Numbered from the stretch's first letter, positions 11,335 to 24,473 are shown. The stretch: DNA of 64,000 nt from Przewalskia tangutica (GCA_029844215.1 CM056725.1:38284485-38348484); one strand, 5' to 3'. A program made the numbers and translations. The notes: generated by a model not told the origin, from the letters alone.

Positions 11335-14300
11335 TGTTATACCCGTAGTTCCCGGTATGTATGCGAGGCGCACGTGCGAGAATACACGTAAAGATTGGAA
11401 AGGAAGAAAGAGGTAATTTTTCCACGGAAAAGTTTCCGGTTTTTGTGAAGGAAAAGGTTCGTTAATGGGAATTGGATTCCCAGATTTGGTCTTCGGTCTT
11501 CCGAATATTAGAAAATATGGAATTTTATTTTCTGAAATGGTCACGTGGGCCCACGGGAGAAATTTACTGATTTTGGGCCCACTTTGTTTTGAGATTTTGG
11601 CCATTGTGGATATTTTCGAAGATGTTTTATTTTGGGCCATTAGGAGGGTGACACGTGTCACCCCCTGTGGCTCGCCGAATGACATTTGGGGCACAGTGCC
11701 GACAGTCGTTTTTCGACTAAACGTTTTACATAACTTCGAGGGAAAATACGGCTATGTCTTTTCTTATTTTTGCGGATTTTTCCGAGAGATGAAAAGTTTT
11801 TGACCCACCAGAGGGCGACACGTGTCACCCCGAGTTGGTGGAGTTGACGCCACCCTCGACGTTTGAAGGGTCAAGTTGGTGAGATATTTTGTGAGGATTT
11901 GTGGAGTAGGGACTAGGGGTACTGGGCACATCTTGGCCCTACACTTGCATAGCACTTGGCTAGATCTTGGCCCTTGGTTGGCCTTTGCTTACCCTATAAA
12001 TACCCTCCTTTGAAGACTTCTTCATCCTCAAATCTCTAAGTCTTGAGAACCCTCTCCTCACTCTTGTTGACTCTCGTCCAAGAGCCTCCTCCCTTTCATG
12101 TGGCCTTGTGGCCGAGAGCACACTCTCCTTCCTAGTAGGCCCTTCGCCGAGAGCACCCCTACCTTGGGTGTTCTCGTGGTACCCCTTGGTTGAGAAATAC
12201 TCTCAAAGTATTGTTATAATGCCCTAATACCTTAGCCTTATACCTTGTAGTATTCTAAGGTTATATCTATCTGAAAAGCCCGTAAATACTATCATACTTC
12301 CCACAATACAAAACCGAAACCCTAAGGAAAATCTCCATGGTTAGTTGGAGTGCTTTGTAGAAGTTAGTTAGTTAGAACTTCTAAGGGTTGTTTGGAGCGG
12401 GACGGAGCACCGGTGTAGGAGCAAAACATTGCTAAGGATCGACTTTAAACTCGGATAATTATGGGCTTATCGAGGTAATTATCTTGTCCCCCTATTGTAA
12501 TTGGATATTACATGTTGTTAGAATATATAGTTGAAGTATACTATATATAGAACTTAACGTAGTTGTTGGCAATGTCTTTTGACTTAAGCCTGAAGAATAA
12601 GGAATCGAATCGAATCAGTAATTACATAGGGTATCAGACATGAGACTTGTGTCGTATTAGGGTATAGTAGAATTGTACCCGTTGGGTTTTGAGTTAAAAC
12701 CCCCCCCGGGGTGGCTTGGTAGCCGGCCCCGATAGAGGAGAGATTTACGCTGGCGGTGGAGGTCGCCGAATTTTCTCAGAATGTTCTACGATGTTAATAA
12801 GCGCTTGTGGCCTTATAGGTTGAAGTACTACGTGTGGCGCTCTACTTGGCTTAAGGAGTAGCCGCGGTTGGGAGTACTTGAGCGTTTTGCTATTAGTCGA
12901 TACTGTCGCGAGGTATGTGAACCTCTTCCTATCTCTTCTAGCATGATATGTGTGAACTATGTAGTACTAGACGATACGCATGTACTAAATGTATTTGATT
13001 GGTGTAAAACATAAAGTGTTATAACGGCTTTATGGGAAGTTGGTTATAACGGCTTTATGTTGGTAAGAAAATACATGTGGTTTTTAAAAGGTAATCGATT
13101 TGAACTATAACGGCTTGTTATGTGTTAATAAAGAACTTGAAGTATTTCAAAAGAGTTTTGAATCATTTTGAGAGGAAGTAATACTTGATTTGTTTTGAAA
13201 ACTTAAGAGTTATACTAGCTTTATGGAAAGTTAGGTATAACGTCTTAAGAATGTTTTCTTGATTTTGGAAATCGTAATGTGTATCGACAAACCACCGCGG
13301 CGTTAATAAAAGGAAATGTTTTGACAGATTAAGTATTATTAAAACCAAGAGAAACTTCCATCCGCATGTAAGCTAAGATGAGACAAAATGATATTCCTAG
13401 ATCATGGCTGCTGTAATAAGATTGTTATAAACAAGAATATCCTACTCACATAAGACTTATGTTTCTCAGATAATTTAAAGGAGAATTATATTCTTAATTG
13501 AATAAGACTATGAACTACGAAACCTTTCTAAAATGAGAAACTTGAACATTGGAAATTAGGCAAACTTGATCATTGGAAAAGAATGTTGCTACTTGATTTT
13601 ACAAAGAGAAGTAATTGATTTACTTTAAAAGGATAGTCACTCTATTTATACTACGGGTATTGTGTGACATTGTGAAAGTAACGTATCTTTTAAAGAGTTA
13701 ACGTATGAAGTACTTTGGGGATAAAACCCCGAACTTGTTAGCATATAGTAGAAAGTACCTTGTGTGTATAACTTGATTGTGTTGGTTGTGATAGCCTGGT
13801 AATACTTTCTTGTTGATTGATAAGTAAACATGCTAGGATGCTACGTGTGTTAGTATCTTGTGATGTTGTGTAAAGGGGTTTCCTTCATTGTGCTTATGTT
13901 GCTTAACGATAACCTGTTCTGTTAGTATTTTACATCACTCATCTCATGAGATGATTCGGGGTTAAGCCGCCCACGCGGGTAGACTCAGCGGTCGATGGAC
14001 CTATGATTCGAGAATACCTCACGCAGTCCCGGCCTATCGGAACTACGAGTTCCGTGTTAGTATCGTCCTTTATGGGCATGCGGTCCATGTGGCCATGCGA
14101 TCGCGAAGTCGTGACGTTGCCGGAGTAGCTACCGATGCGGGAATACCTCATGCGGGCCGATGAGATTGGCCTATGCGAGTCGCGGAGTTCCGTGGTTAGA
14201 CGCGCATATCGATATCGTGGGCAAGTGGCCGCTTTGATCATGTGACGGTCTAGACAGATCTTATGATACGATTCATGACCTTGTTGGTGCGTGGGTTTTT

Positions 14301-15012
14301 AGTAGCTGGCTATGCCTTCGTACTTACCCCGTGCAGCTTTTATGATGACACGTGGGACCCGTGTTCATATGTGTTCCTTGGTGCTTTTATATCATAGATC
14401 ACGGCAGCGGAGGAAGGTATTCCACGCATGATTGATGTTGTGGCCCGAGACCCATTGTTATACTTGAGTGATGACTTGAGGCGTGAGTCCACGACTGACA
14501 TGATCGCTGTTGTAAATCGTAGTTCGGTTATCATACATGTCTCTCGCTTTATATGATCGCTATGATTTCATTTACGATATGTATTTTCAGCCGCATACTG
14601 CACTACAGATCGACCTCGCCCGGGTTGCGTTCATGCCGCAGTAAAGGTACACCCGCCGTTGATCCTCGCTCTTAGGGTCACAGTTCACCATGGAAGCTCC
14701 GTTTCTCGGAGGCTTATCTTGGTATAGTCCTGTTGTTGTAGGTGTTTACGTTTCAGGGTATGGCGGCCCCCCCGCCATTGTTGTCGTATCATTTCTTAGA
14801 GGTCCGTAGTCTGTTGTGGTTGGTAAAAAGGATTAAACTGCTCGGTTGTAAAAGTTGTTATTTATATGCCGAAGGCAAGTTTTCCTCAGACATCGTTTTG
14901 TACTTCACTTGTTTCATGTATATGTTTTATGTTCCGCTGATTACTCTGATGTTGTGTCACTAGGGTGCCCGGGGTAAGGCACCAGTCACGGGCCCAGTTT
15001 CGGGTCGTGACA
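11335..15012 (+). repeat. 3' LTR of element B, 3.7 kb
   Basis: Starts TGTTATACCC and ends GGTCGTGACA. The TATA box is at 11995-12002. Two TTATAACGGCTTTATG copies lie at about 13018-13058, the TGCGG-word block at about 14010-14200, and the GC hairpin region near 14760. This is the only complete LTR of B. Confidence 0.9.
11995..12002 (+). promoter_or_regulatory. TATA box in 3' LTR of B
   Basis: TATAAATA about 660 bp into the LTR, followed by the CT-rich segment with CTTCATCC seen after the TATA box of the other LTRs. Confidence 0.65.
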
Positions 15013-15240
15013 TACTCTTACCCTGGAGAAGGTGGTATAGCGTCTTGGGGGTTTACCCCTCACTTATACTCTTACCCTATCTCAACCGACCATCAAACAA
15101 AACAAGCAGGGGGTATAATGTCTTGGGGGTTTACCCCTCATTTATACTCTTACCCTGGAGAAGGTGGTATAGCGTCTTGGGGGTTTACCCCTCACTTATA
15201 CTCTTACCCTATCTCAACCGACCATCAAACAAAACAAGCA
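15013..15240 (-). repeat. 132-bp tandem duplication
   Basis: A 96-bp segment at 15013-15108 recurs without change at 15145-15240. The shorter unit with TTGGGGGTTTACCCCTCA occurs three times. Related 54-bp units stand in the other F LTR at 21219-21375. Confidence 0.85.
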
Positions 15241-15504
15241 CTACCATGTCTTTTATAAAAATCCGGGAATTTAACCCAAGAACTACAAATAACGGAAGCA
15301 TACCCGTGGAATCCCACATCACTGTCGGTACGTCCAAGTAACTTACAACAAGACAACCGGCCCTCCAACCGAGAGTCGCGGCAACGTAATAAAACATAAT
15401 ACTTGCACTCAAAGGCTATCACCAGCACACACAGGCAAGTTCATAACATCTATAGACTTTCATTTTATAAACTCAAGGCACTTAGAGAATAATTCCCATT
15501 TAAA

Positions 15505-15755
15505 CAAGCCAAAGTACTTATCAAGGCACACATAGAATAATTCTCAATTAATCAAGCCAAAGTACTTATCAAGGCACACTTAGAATAATTCTCAATTAAT
15601 CAAGCCAAAGTACTTATCAAGGCACACTTAGACTGTTTCTCAATTAATCAAGCCAAAGTACTTATCAAGGCACACTTAGACTAATTCTCAATTAATCAAG
15701 CCAAAGTACTTATCAAGGCACACTTAGACTAATTCTCAATTAATCAAGCCAAAGT
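15505..15755 (-). repeat. 48-bp minisatellite, about 5.2 units
   Basis: Units beginning CAAGCCAAAGTACTTATCAA start at 15505, 15553, 15601, 15649, 15697 and 15745, exactly 48 bp apart, differing by a few bases. There are no unique spacers, so it is not a CRISPR array. Confidence 0.92.
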
Positions 15756-18700
15756 ACTACGTACGTACATTCTTTTCAAAATACTCCTTTCTATGTAAAA
15801 CCCCAAGATACTAACACCCGTAGTATCAAGGTGTGTCTATTTTTTTAAAGTAAGTTACTACACTTTTAGAAAACTCAGTTCAAAGCTTGAAATCAAGTAA
15901 CTTCAAATTTTCACAATCTAGGCAACTTATGCCCATTAATCAAAAGTAGACAACTTTCTTAACCTTCCATAAAGCCGTTATAACCAACTTCCCATAAAGC
16001 CGTTATAACCCTTTATGGTTTTAGACATATTCATTCATTTTTATAACCAAGAGACTTATACTTAAAACCAAGTATCACATACTTACAAATCAAGTTCTTA
16101 ACTTTCCAAAATACTTCAAGTCTCTTAATATTTAGAAAACAAGTTTCTTCTCTTAAATCATGTCATTTCTCCTCTCTTAAAACAATTAAGTAAATCACTC
16201 CTTTGACTCCCCTAAAGTCATTAAACGACCCTTAGGTTTTGGAACTAAGGCACTAGCCAAAAGATTTGGAAACCACTTCCTTTTCAAGACTCTATGTACT
16301 TTAAGTAAATACTTTCACTTTTAAGAATCCAACTTCACTAAGGCAATGGATTATACAACTTACAATTTAAGCATCAAAGTACAATCAAGGAAGTACATAG
16401 AATGAATTCTATTTTAGGCAATCCAAATACAACCAAGGAATGGATCATTTAAGGAGTAGGACATACTTTCTTTACCTTAAGGAATCATGCCAGAAGAGGA
16501 GATAGTTCACATACATTTTCGGCTAAATCCACAAGCTAAGCCGAATACGCCGTACGTAGAATTGTCAACCTATAATGGTCACAACAAGACTATCAACTTC
16601 TAGTCTCTAACGTAGAATAATACTAAGTATACGGTCTCTAATTCTACGGAAAATCGAGCAGCACTTCTTTTGTTTCTACTCACTTTGCCACCTTTTTCAA
16701 GGCCGAATACAATAACCAGCACGCCACATTTAAGGCTCAAAACAACAACCAAACAAAAGGGATTACACGCCTTACAATACGTGTAAAATTCCGCCCCACA
16801 ATTAATAGGAAGTAGTTCCAATATCAAGCCATTCTCGGCCAACAACATAACCAACAATTCAAAGTCTTTTCCAATCCTTTTCAAATTCCAAGTTCTAAGG
16901 TCTAACATGTTATATAGTCATAAACAACTTCCACAACTACAATTTCCTTCTTATACAACATGCGACGACTTAAATTAATAATCGACTTGAATTGTAATCT
17001 TAAGGCTAACATGCTAGTTTTCGGATTAGGGTTTCAATAGCCAATATACTTATCAAACTTCATACTATATAACTCATGCTTGCTATTATCCATAGCTACT
17101 ACAAGAAGTAACTAAATTGCTAAAACGACAAAATTTATACCTTTATAAGCCCTTAAAAGAAATCCAAGATTCAAAGTCGCGCCTTAGCAATTCTTAGCTC
17201 CTTTCCTTAAGTTCCAATCCGCTCCAAGCACTCCTTAGAAGCCTATGAAGAACCCATCTTCAAGTTCCAACTTCAAAGTTGAAGAACTCCTCAAGTTTCC
17301 GCCTTGCGACTAATACAAAAACGCCGTTTTTCCGAAATCTTTCTATTGAGATATCCTTACAAAACCCTTAGGGACATTGGGTTAAAGTCTTGTGCACAAA
17401 GGATCAAAACTACAAAATTTTCTTGTGTGGGAAAGGGTGAACCCGAGAGGTCTCTTGCAAGAACAAAGGTTCTCTAAAATTTTCTAAGTGTAAAATGCCA
17501 AGTCTTGCTACTAGTTGAGTATATAAAACACATTGGAGGGTCTAGATTGTAACAATTGTGTGGCTTGGATGAAGATCACATGGATCAAGCCCAAGTGGCA
17601 AGTTGACAAGTCAACAATGTCATGCTAGCAAGACTAATCTTTTACCTTGGTCAATGACCATTCTACCCTTACAAATTTTCGACCAAGACCAAGTGTGGGG
17701 GTGCCACGTGTCACCCTCTCATTCGTCCATAAAAATTACGTAACCCTCGTGGGCCCCACAAAACGTAAAATTCCTCGGGTGGGCCCCACATGACCAAATC
17801 CGTAAAAATAAATTTCCAAAATGTTAATAAGTTCCATACTCTTCAAAATATACATTTTGAGAATCCAATTCTCAACAACGAACATTTTTTTCCTTTCCGA
17901 CGCCCGAAAGATTTTTCCGTCGGAAAAACAATTCTTCTTTTCGTACTAATTTCCAAGTCTTGTTTCCTTACGTACATTCTCTTATACATGTCCTGGACTT
18001 ACGGGGTGTAACACAACCTAGCCCAACACCCAATGTGCTATCATAATAACCTAACCCTCTAGTCTTTCAGGAGGAGTTAGAACTGTAGTCGAGTCAACTT
18101 ATCTTCCAATAACTGGAAGCCTTTCTCATTCCTGTGAAATATTCGGGTATCCTTAATCTCACCTATGGTTCCTGTTTCCATTTCTCTGTTGCAACCAAAC
18201 TTGGTCACTAAACTTAGATTTGATTCCTTTGCTTGCCTCCTGGCTAAGACTTCCTGCCAATCACAAATTAGTGGGGGGGAGGTTTCCTTGATCTCGTCAA
18301 GTAGTAATCTGATGCTACCACCTTTCCTAAAGGTGCTCTTACTGCCCATTATTTACTAATGGTCTTACACTAGTCTGGGGTCATCATATCTCGTGCAACA
18401 TACTTAACAATAGTCGTATTCTCTTTTATCATTCTGGTCATAACCTTACCTTATGCTTATTATTAGCAAAAAAAAAATATTTCTATCTTGATTCATAATC
18501 GTACAGTTTCATACATGCGTACAACCTGCATTTATATCTTTACGATACTCCGCCGACCAATTCGTACGTCGCTCTTAATTACCCCAACACAACACTTTTC
18601 CCCCGGTTATCTACAACTGTAACCTATGGCATGAAAATACCGAAGACCTTACCAGTCTCATATCCTGCGTCTAACAACATGGGTACACATAACCCCATAA

Positions 18701-20371
18701 TACATAAAATTATACTTACGTGGGGGAGAGAACTTATCTCCCTTTCTTAAACTTTCCTTGGAGTCACAACCCTAATCACAGGGTCCTCTTGCGGACCAGT
18801 GATCCTCTAATCATCACGCACTGCCTTTAAGTTCGTGTAGATTTTCCAATCTACCAAAGATGCCCTCAGCTTTCCGCAAAGACTGTGACTTATTTTATTC
18901 TTGCCTTGTACATTTTCCTGAAATTATTCGGAAGGTCGTGGCCCTGACCGCCACACCCAACCAACTCCAAGTACCCCCAAGGGCACTTAACATAAATTCC
19001 TTCAACTTCAATTATTACTTACTTTCTGCGTCAATTTACCTCAAGTGAACAAGTCATACAGACTTAAAAAGAAAAACAATGATGCCAAAGAAGGAAGGAT
19101 AATTCACTGGTTACTACCACTTCTCTTCCTTTACACTGGATAATCAGCTTACCAGAAAACTGGAATCGAGCCAATCTCTCTCTGCAGTCAACGTTGGCAT
19201 AACAAGAGGCCAACTAGCCCGTACTCATAATATCCTCAAAGCCTGTCATAATGACTCATAGGTCTTCTAGGTCCAACGATCGTATCGCATCGCAATTATC
19301 TACCCGCCGGCTACCACCCAACACTCACGGTGTAGTCCTCAAAGCTCCTCATGGATTCGGGCTTTATTTCTTTACACTTGGTTGCTCTCTTTTCACCGGT
19401 CGCATTTCTTTCCGTACTTCCAAACTTATACTAGCATACGTACATAAATTCCATACTAATTCTGGCCTCCACTCTTTGGAGTTACTAAATTAAACAATAC
19501 AAGGCCCATTCCGGCTCTCACAACCTGGTTCCGGTGGAACACGTCCACGAACCCGTAAAATGATTAACTAAACTTGGGCCTTGCACCTTTGTGACCCTGT
19601 CACGTAGCGAGACTACTACCAACTGATCCCATTTCATTTCAAGCCATGGGGCGACCTTTAATAGGTCCCCAACCCGACTCGGCGTCGTATTTAACTCTTT
19701 TCATTGGTCTGTCTTAACTTTTTACTACTCGAGAAGGCCTTATATACCTAAGGTCTCGGTGGTTATCACATTCTTAGGCTCACAATTCCCATGTTCCATG
19801 CCTACCTTATCAGTCCCCCCGTAAATGGGTACAAAACTTATCGTAATACCATAATCGTGTTGTCTTGACCACAACAACCATACTTACTCTATACAGATCT
19901 TACCCGTACCATTTTCGAAATCCTACTACGTAGCTCAATCTATTAACATAGTTTTCCATTAATTTCCTTAATAATAACTTTTTAAGGGTCCATTTCCTTC
20001 TCAGACAGCTCATCATTTCCTAATTATCTCAAATTAGTACGTAAAACCTTGATGAGAATTCATTATACTGTTTCATACTTCCCCGATATTTATTTAGTCC
20101 TTACCAAATCCTGGTAATCTAAAATCATTCTAGGCAACACGCGTCTGACCCTCATACATAAATCCGCATAGTTGTATGTCACAATACCAACTACAAACAT
20201 TACCAACCTGGATACGCAATCCACATAATCTTTCCTGGGTCACTGATGCCTTTGTCATAGCTGCAAACAATCATAACTTGTTAGGGAGAGACGACCCTAA
20301 CCATACAACTCTATCGCACGATCTTAGAGTGAGAAGAATGAAAACCAATCCTAAATGTCCTGCAGCCTCCT

Positions 20372-20405
20372 GATTATAGATGTGGTGCAAAACACACCTA
20401 TAATC
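20372..20405 (-). ncRNA. Leader hairpin of F (compensated variant)
   Basis: On minus the arms are GATTATAGGTGTG and CACATCTATAATC. The position that is C against A in the other elements is A-U here, and one G-C pair has become G-U, so pairing is kept despite sequence change. The loop retains only TGCA of the GTGCAC palindrome. Confidence 0.55.
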
Positions 20406-20451
20406 AAGACTCTACTAGACACGGTCTGTAGACACTTTCCGAGGACTAACT

Positions 20452-20463
20452 GCTCTGATACCA
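20452..20463 (-). other. Primer binding site of F
   Basis: TGGTATCAGAGC on the minus strand, the canonical initiator tRNA-Met complement, four bases from the LTR end at 20468. Confidence 0.9.
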
Positions 20464-20467
20464 CTTT

Positions 20468-23446
20468 TGTCACGACCACCTCGCCCGTGGATCGTGTCTT
20501 ACACAGGTACCCCTTTCGGTATACATCAGAGAATAGCAGCGGAACATACACAACTGATAAAATGCTGAAACATAATATAACAACAGGCTAGCCTATAAGG
20601 CCACCTTCCATAAATTATACAAATAAAATGGTACATTTTTTTTCCTTTACAACCCAAACCACAATGTGACTACAGACCTCTATGAATAACAACTCTGGCG
20701 GGACAGGGCCCCGCCATACCCCTGAATGTACAACGACCGACAATACCAGGGATAAGCCTCCGAAATAAAGGAGTTTCTCAACAGCTGAACAGTGATCCTA
20801 AGAGCGAGGGTCAGAACTCAGACTACACTGCGGCGTGAACGCACCCGAAGGAGGTCGATAACATGTACCAAATATGTGAAACGAAAGCATCAGAATGAAA
20901 TCATAAGTCTATAATAAAGCCGAGACAGTATGATAACTCAATTAACACGACACAAAGTGCCTTACTAACAATGACAAGAATTAGGAGTATACGCATAACA
21001 TAAAAATAGGAAGCTCACGATCAAAGCGGAACCATCCGTCCGCGGATCATTAAGCAATCCTACCTCGACTATTTCACCCGCATAGTCGTGCGGACCACAC
21101 GAGGTATTCCTCGTGATAGTCAGATCCGCCCGCATGGGACTATTTCACCCGCATAAGCCCATAAGGACTCGCATGAGGTATTCCTCGCATCGTGGGTAGC
21201 AAATCCACAGAAACAGGTGGTATAACTATCTTGGGGATTTACCCCTCAATTATACTCTTACCCTGAAGCAGTTGGTATAACTATCTTGGGGATTTACCCC
21301 TCAGATATACTCTTACCCTGGAGAAGGTGGTATAACTATCTTGGGAATTTACCCCTCAGATATACTCTTACCCTATCTCAACCGGCCATCATACATAATG
21401 TAAGCAAGTTAAGAAATCCCCTTAACTTCTTATTCATATACACTCTCATTTTAGTTTACTTAAGGCACTAGCATATCTTTTATAAAAATCCGGGAATTTA
21501 ACCCAAGTACTACATACTTCTACTTTTTAAAACAAATGACTCTTTTTAGTATAAAACTTCCAAGATACTATTAACCATAGTATCAAGTCGAAATTACATT
21601 TCAAGACAAGTCACAATACCTTTAGAAATAAAGTTAGGTTTCTAAATCAAGTGACTCCTTTTCTTATAAAACCTTAGGCAATTGATGCCTTAAAATCAAA
21701 TTGCCTTCCATTAAATCAAGTCATTTATCATACTTAAATTACTTAGAGTAAACCACTCTTTAACTTTTCATAAAGTTATTATAACCAACTTCCCATAAAG
21801 CCGTTATACTAGCTTTATACATTAGCAACTTACATACTTCTTTATAACCAAGAGACTTAAACTATCCAATAAAACAAGTATCAATAATACTTTCAACATA
21901 CTTAAAGTCTCTTAACTTTTGAAAGCCAAGATATCCTTAATATTTAACAAGTGAGTTAATTCCCTAACTCAATCAACTTGGACATTCTTAAAATAAGCCA
22001 AGGATATCAAATGGACCTAGATTGTCAAAATCTTGTACGTCTACCGTACTATACATTTACAACCTATTCATGCTCAAGAGATAAGAAAGTTCCACATACC
22101 TCTTCGGTTTAATCCACCTGCTAAGTCCAATTCGCCGTACGTAGTATGTCAACCTATAATGACCATAGTACGTCTATTAACATCTTACTTCAAACGTAGA
22201 ATATTATAAGTGTAAAGTCTCTAAATTCTACGGAAAATCGGACAGCACCTCCTTTGTTTCTACTTACTTTGCCACCTTTTTCAAGGACGAATTCAATAAC
22301 CAAACACGCCACATTTAAGGCCCAATCAATGCAATTAACAATAGGGGATTACACGCCTACTAGACGTGTAAAATTCCGCCCCACAAACGATATCAAACTA
22401 ATACAACTACTAGTCCAATTCGGCCACATTGAGATGCAACAATACCAAGTCTTATCCAATTTCTTTTCAATCCAAGTTGTTTAGTATAACATGTTATAAG
22501 GCCGCAATTGATTATAACAACTATAATCTTCAAGTAGATAACATGCGACGATTCTAGTTAATGACCAAATTGTAATTCAATTTCAAATGACTCAACATGT
22601 CATTTTCGGATTTGAGATTCCAAATTTCCATAACACTTATCAAACTTCATAACACATATCACATGATCATTTCTAACTTATAATAACATGGAATCTTCAA
22701 TTACAAAAGTAAAATGAAGGTTATACCTCACTTAGCCCAAATATGATCCAAGATCACAAGTCGCTCCTTAGCAACTTTAGCTCCTCCTTTCGAAGTTCCA
22801 ATCCACTCCAAGCAACCCTTAGAAGCTTATGAATAACTCATCTTCAAGTTCCCACTTCAAAGTTGAATAACTCCTTAGGTTTTCGCGTTGCGACTAATAC
22901 GAAAACACCATTTTTCTGGGATCTTTCTATTGAGATACACTTACAATACACTCATGAACCTTGGTTTAAAGTGGGGAGATTATTGGACAACAATTGAAAA
23001 TTTTTGTCTTGGTATTTTGCCCAAACCCGAGAGCAATACCACAAGAACAAGAGTTCTTCCAATTTTTTTCTACGTGTTAAGCCTTGTCTTGCTACTAAGG
23101 ATGATTATATAACCAAATGGAAGGTCTAGATTAAAACAAATGGGTGGTTTGGATGCATTCTAATTAAATATCAAGCTATGTGGGGTCATTGACTTGGTCA
23201 ATGTTGTCAAGCTCTTAGTCTAGCAAGACTTTCTTCATAAATATGGTCAAATGACCATTTCACCCATGCACATTTCGTCCATGACCATAAAGGGGGGGTG
23301 ACACGTGTCGCCCTCCCGTTCGTCGCAATATTTCGTTTTCCGTCATTTCCATAATTCTGATAAATTTTTACTCGTCTCAAATCTTAACATTTTTGTGTTC
23401 TTACGTACGTTCTTATAAACATATCCTGAAATTCTGGGGTGTAACA
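20468..23446 (-). repeat. 5' LTR of F, 3.0 kb
   Basis: Complete LTR from TGTCACGACC to GGGGTGTAACA. It contains the GC hairpin (about 20697-20720), a TGCGG-type block (about 21060-21200), the 54-bp tandem repeat and TTATAACGG repeats (about 21775-21810). Confidence 0.88.
21219..21375 (-). repeat. 54-bp tandem repeat, 3 units
   Basis: Units starting GGTATAACTATCTTGGG at 21219, 21273 and 21327, period 54, related to the 132-bp duplication in the other F LTR. Confidence 0.85.
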
Positions 23447-23876
23447 ATTGCCGTGAGCCCTCATTAGTGAGCAAGAACAAGTTTCCAAAAATTTTCTAGG
23501 TGTTGAGAATGACAAAGTCTTGCACTACTAGTGTACATATATAACATAATGGAGGGTCTAGATTAGTACATATGGATGGCTTGGATGAGTTTCACATGGA
23601 TCAAGCCAAGTGGCCCATTAACAAGTCAACAATGTCAAGCTCTTTGTCTTTGCAAGACTTGGTCATTTAAACTATGGTCAAATGACCATTTTAACCATGA
23701 CAATTTCATCCAAATCCACAAAGGGGGTTGACACGTGTCGCCCTCCCATTCGTCGCAATATTTCGTTTTCCGACAATTCCATAATTCCGATAAATTTTTA
23801 CTCGTCTCAAATCTTAATATTTTTGGGTTCTTACCTTCGTTCTTATAAACATATCCTGAAATTCCGGGGTGTAACA
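23447..23876 (-). repeat. LTR fragment of element G (U3 end)
   Basis: About 430 bp resembling the U3 end of the F LTR (23020-23446), ending in its own GGGGTGTAACA at 23876. F is inserted in it, and its rest should lie left of the window. Its right end interrupts the integrase of element H. Confidence 0.78.
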
Positions 23877-24300
23877 GTGAGAATGCACGGGGTTCCTACG
23901 TTTATGATGTTAGACAGATGAGCTCAGTTACGGATAGCTTATGGAGGTTTTCCAGAAGGGATTAGGGACACAGGTGAGTCTCAGTGTTGCATTACACCCT
24001 CAGATCGACGGACAGGCAGAGCGTACTATCCAGGCACTTGAGGATAGGTTGCGGGCCGATGTTATTGATTTCAGAGTTAGCTGGAAGGATTATTTGCCTC
24101 TTGTTGAGTTACGTACGATAACAGATACCCTTCCAGTATTCGTATGGCCCTGTATGAGGCCTTGTATGTAAGAAAGTGTAGATCGTCGGTTGGTTGGTTC
24201 GACGTATGCGAGGTTCAGTTATTTGGTCTAGACTTGATTCAGCGGGCTGTGGATAAGGCGAAGCTTATCCAGGAAAGATTATTAGTAAGCTCAGAGTCAG
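23877..24300 (+). pseudogene. Integrase fragment of H
   Basis: Starts inside the integrase core at VRMHGVPT. One frameshift leads into MEVFQKGLGTQVSLSVAL (from 23941), then HPQIDGQAERTIQALEDRLR, the third-acidic-residue region with the catalytic Glu kept, and LPLVEL; it shifts again before the CRSS-WFDV region and DKAKLIQERL. Integrase would join element DNA to the chromosome. The fragment lacks the zinc domain and first catalytic Asp because element G begins at 23876. No chromodomain is recognisable before the polypurine tract. Confidence 0.85.
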
Positions 24301-24473
24301 CAGAAGCTTTATGCAGATAACCGACGTTGACACATGGGGTTCAAGTTGACATTTTAATATGAGTATTGTTATATGGCCACGTGTGGCATTATTGGTATGT
24401 AGGGGTTGTAAGGAGACTATGTCGCTATCTTTAAGTTTGACTCCCAAAAAAACATTTAGGGACGAATGTTTCT

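Larger units (their letters stand above)
7282..15012 (+). mobile_element. Element B: non-autonomous Tekay-like LTR retrotransposon
   Basis: Truncated 5' LTR 7282-8770, interior 8771-11334 (2.56 kb), complete 3' LTR 11335-15012. A primer site with the canonical tRNA-Met complement and a polypurine tract frame the interior. Only a shortened gag and an integrase relic are present. The 5' LTR is cut by element A. The 3' end GGTCGTGACA joins the middle of a minus-strand LTR (element F) at 15013, so B inserted into F. Confidence 0.88.
15013..18013 (-). repeat. 3' LTR of F (truncated, carries two minisatellites)
   Basis: Matches the U3-side part of the F 5' LTR (about 21250-23446) and ends at GGGGTGTAACA. 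It is about 800 bp longer over that part because of tandem repeats at 15013-15240 and 15505-15755. A TATATAA-type box lies near 17520 on the minus strand. Its missing end was displaced by element B. Confidence 0.8.
18014..20467 (-). other. Interior of F, no gag or pol recognised
   Basis: The primer-side leader (about 20280-20467) is clearly shared with the other elements, and a block at 19550-19790 matches the spacer before the B integrase relic. The LTR-side part, 18014 to about 19500, resembles none of the other interiors here. It contains a 90-codon minus-strand frame (18349-18077) without recognisable motifs. I see no clear polypurine tract beside the 3' LTR, which may mean a rearranged end. 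Confidence 0.55.
15013..23446 (-). mobile_element. Element F: diverged, gag-less LTR element
   Basis: Read on minus: 5' LTR 20468-23446, interior 18014-20467 (2.45 kb), 3' LTR 18013 down to 15013, where it is cut by element B. A canonical tRNA-Met primer site is present. The leader and a few interior blocks match B (for example about 19550-19600 and 19750-19790), but I cannot find gag. The right end GGGGTGTAACA joins the middle of another minus-strand LTR (element G), so F inserted into G. Confidence 0.8.

Noticed and set aside
15505..15755. Regular 48-bp repeats that could suggest a CRISPR-like array
   Set aside because: Units are contiguous with no unique spacers, inside a plant LTR; a minisatellite explains them.
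18077..18349. 90-codon minus-strand frame in F as a gene
   Set aside because: No recognised motif, no homologue in the other copies, and no promoter or partner gene; kept only as an unmatched segment.
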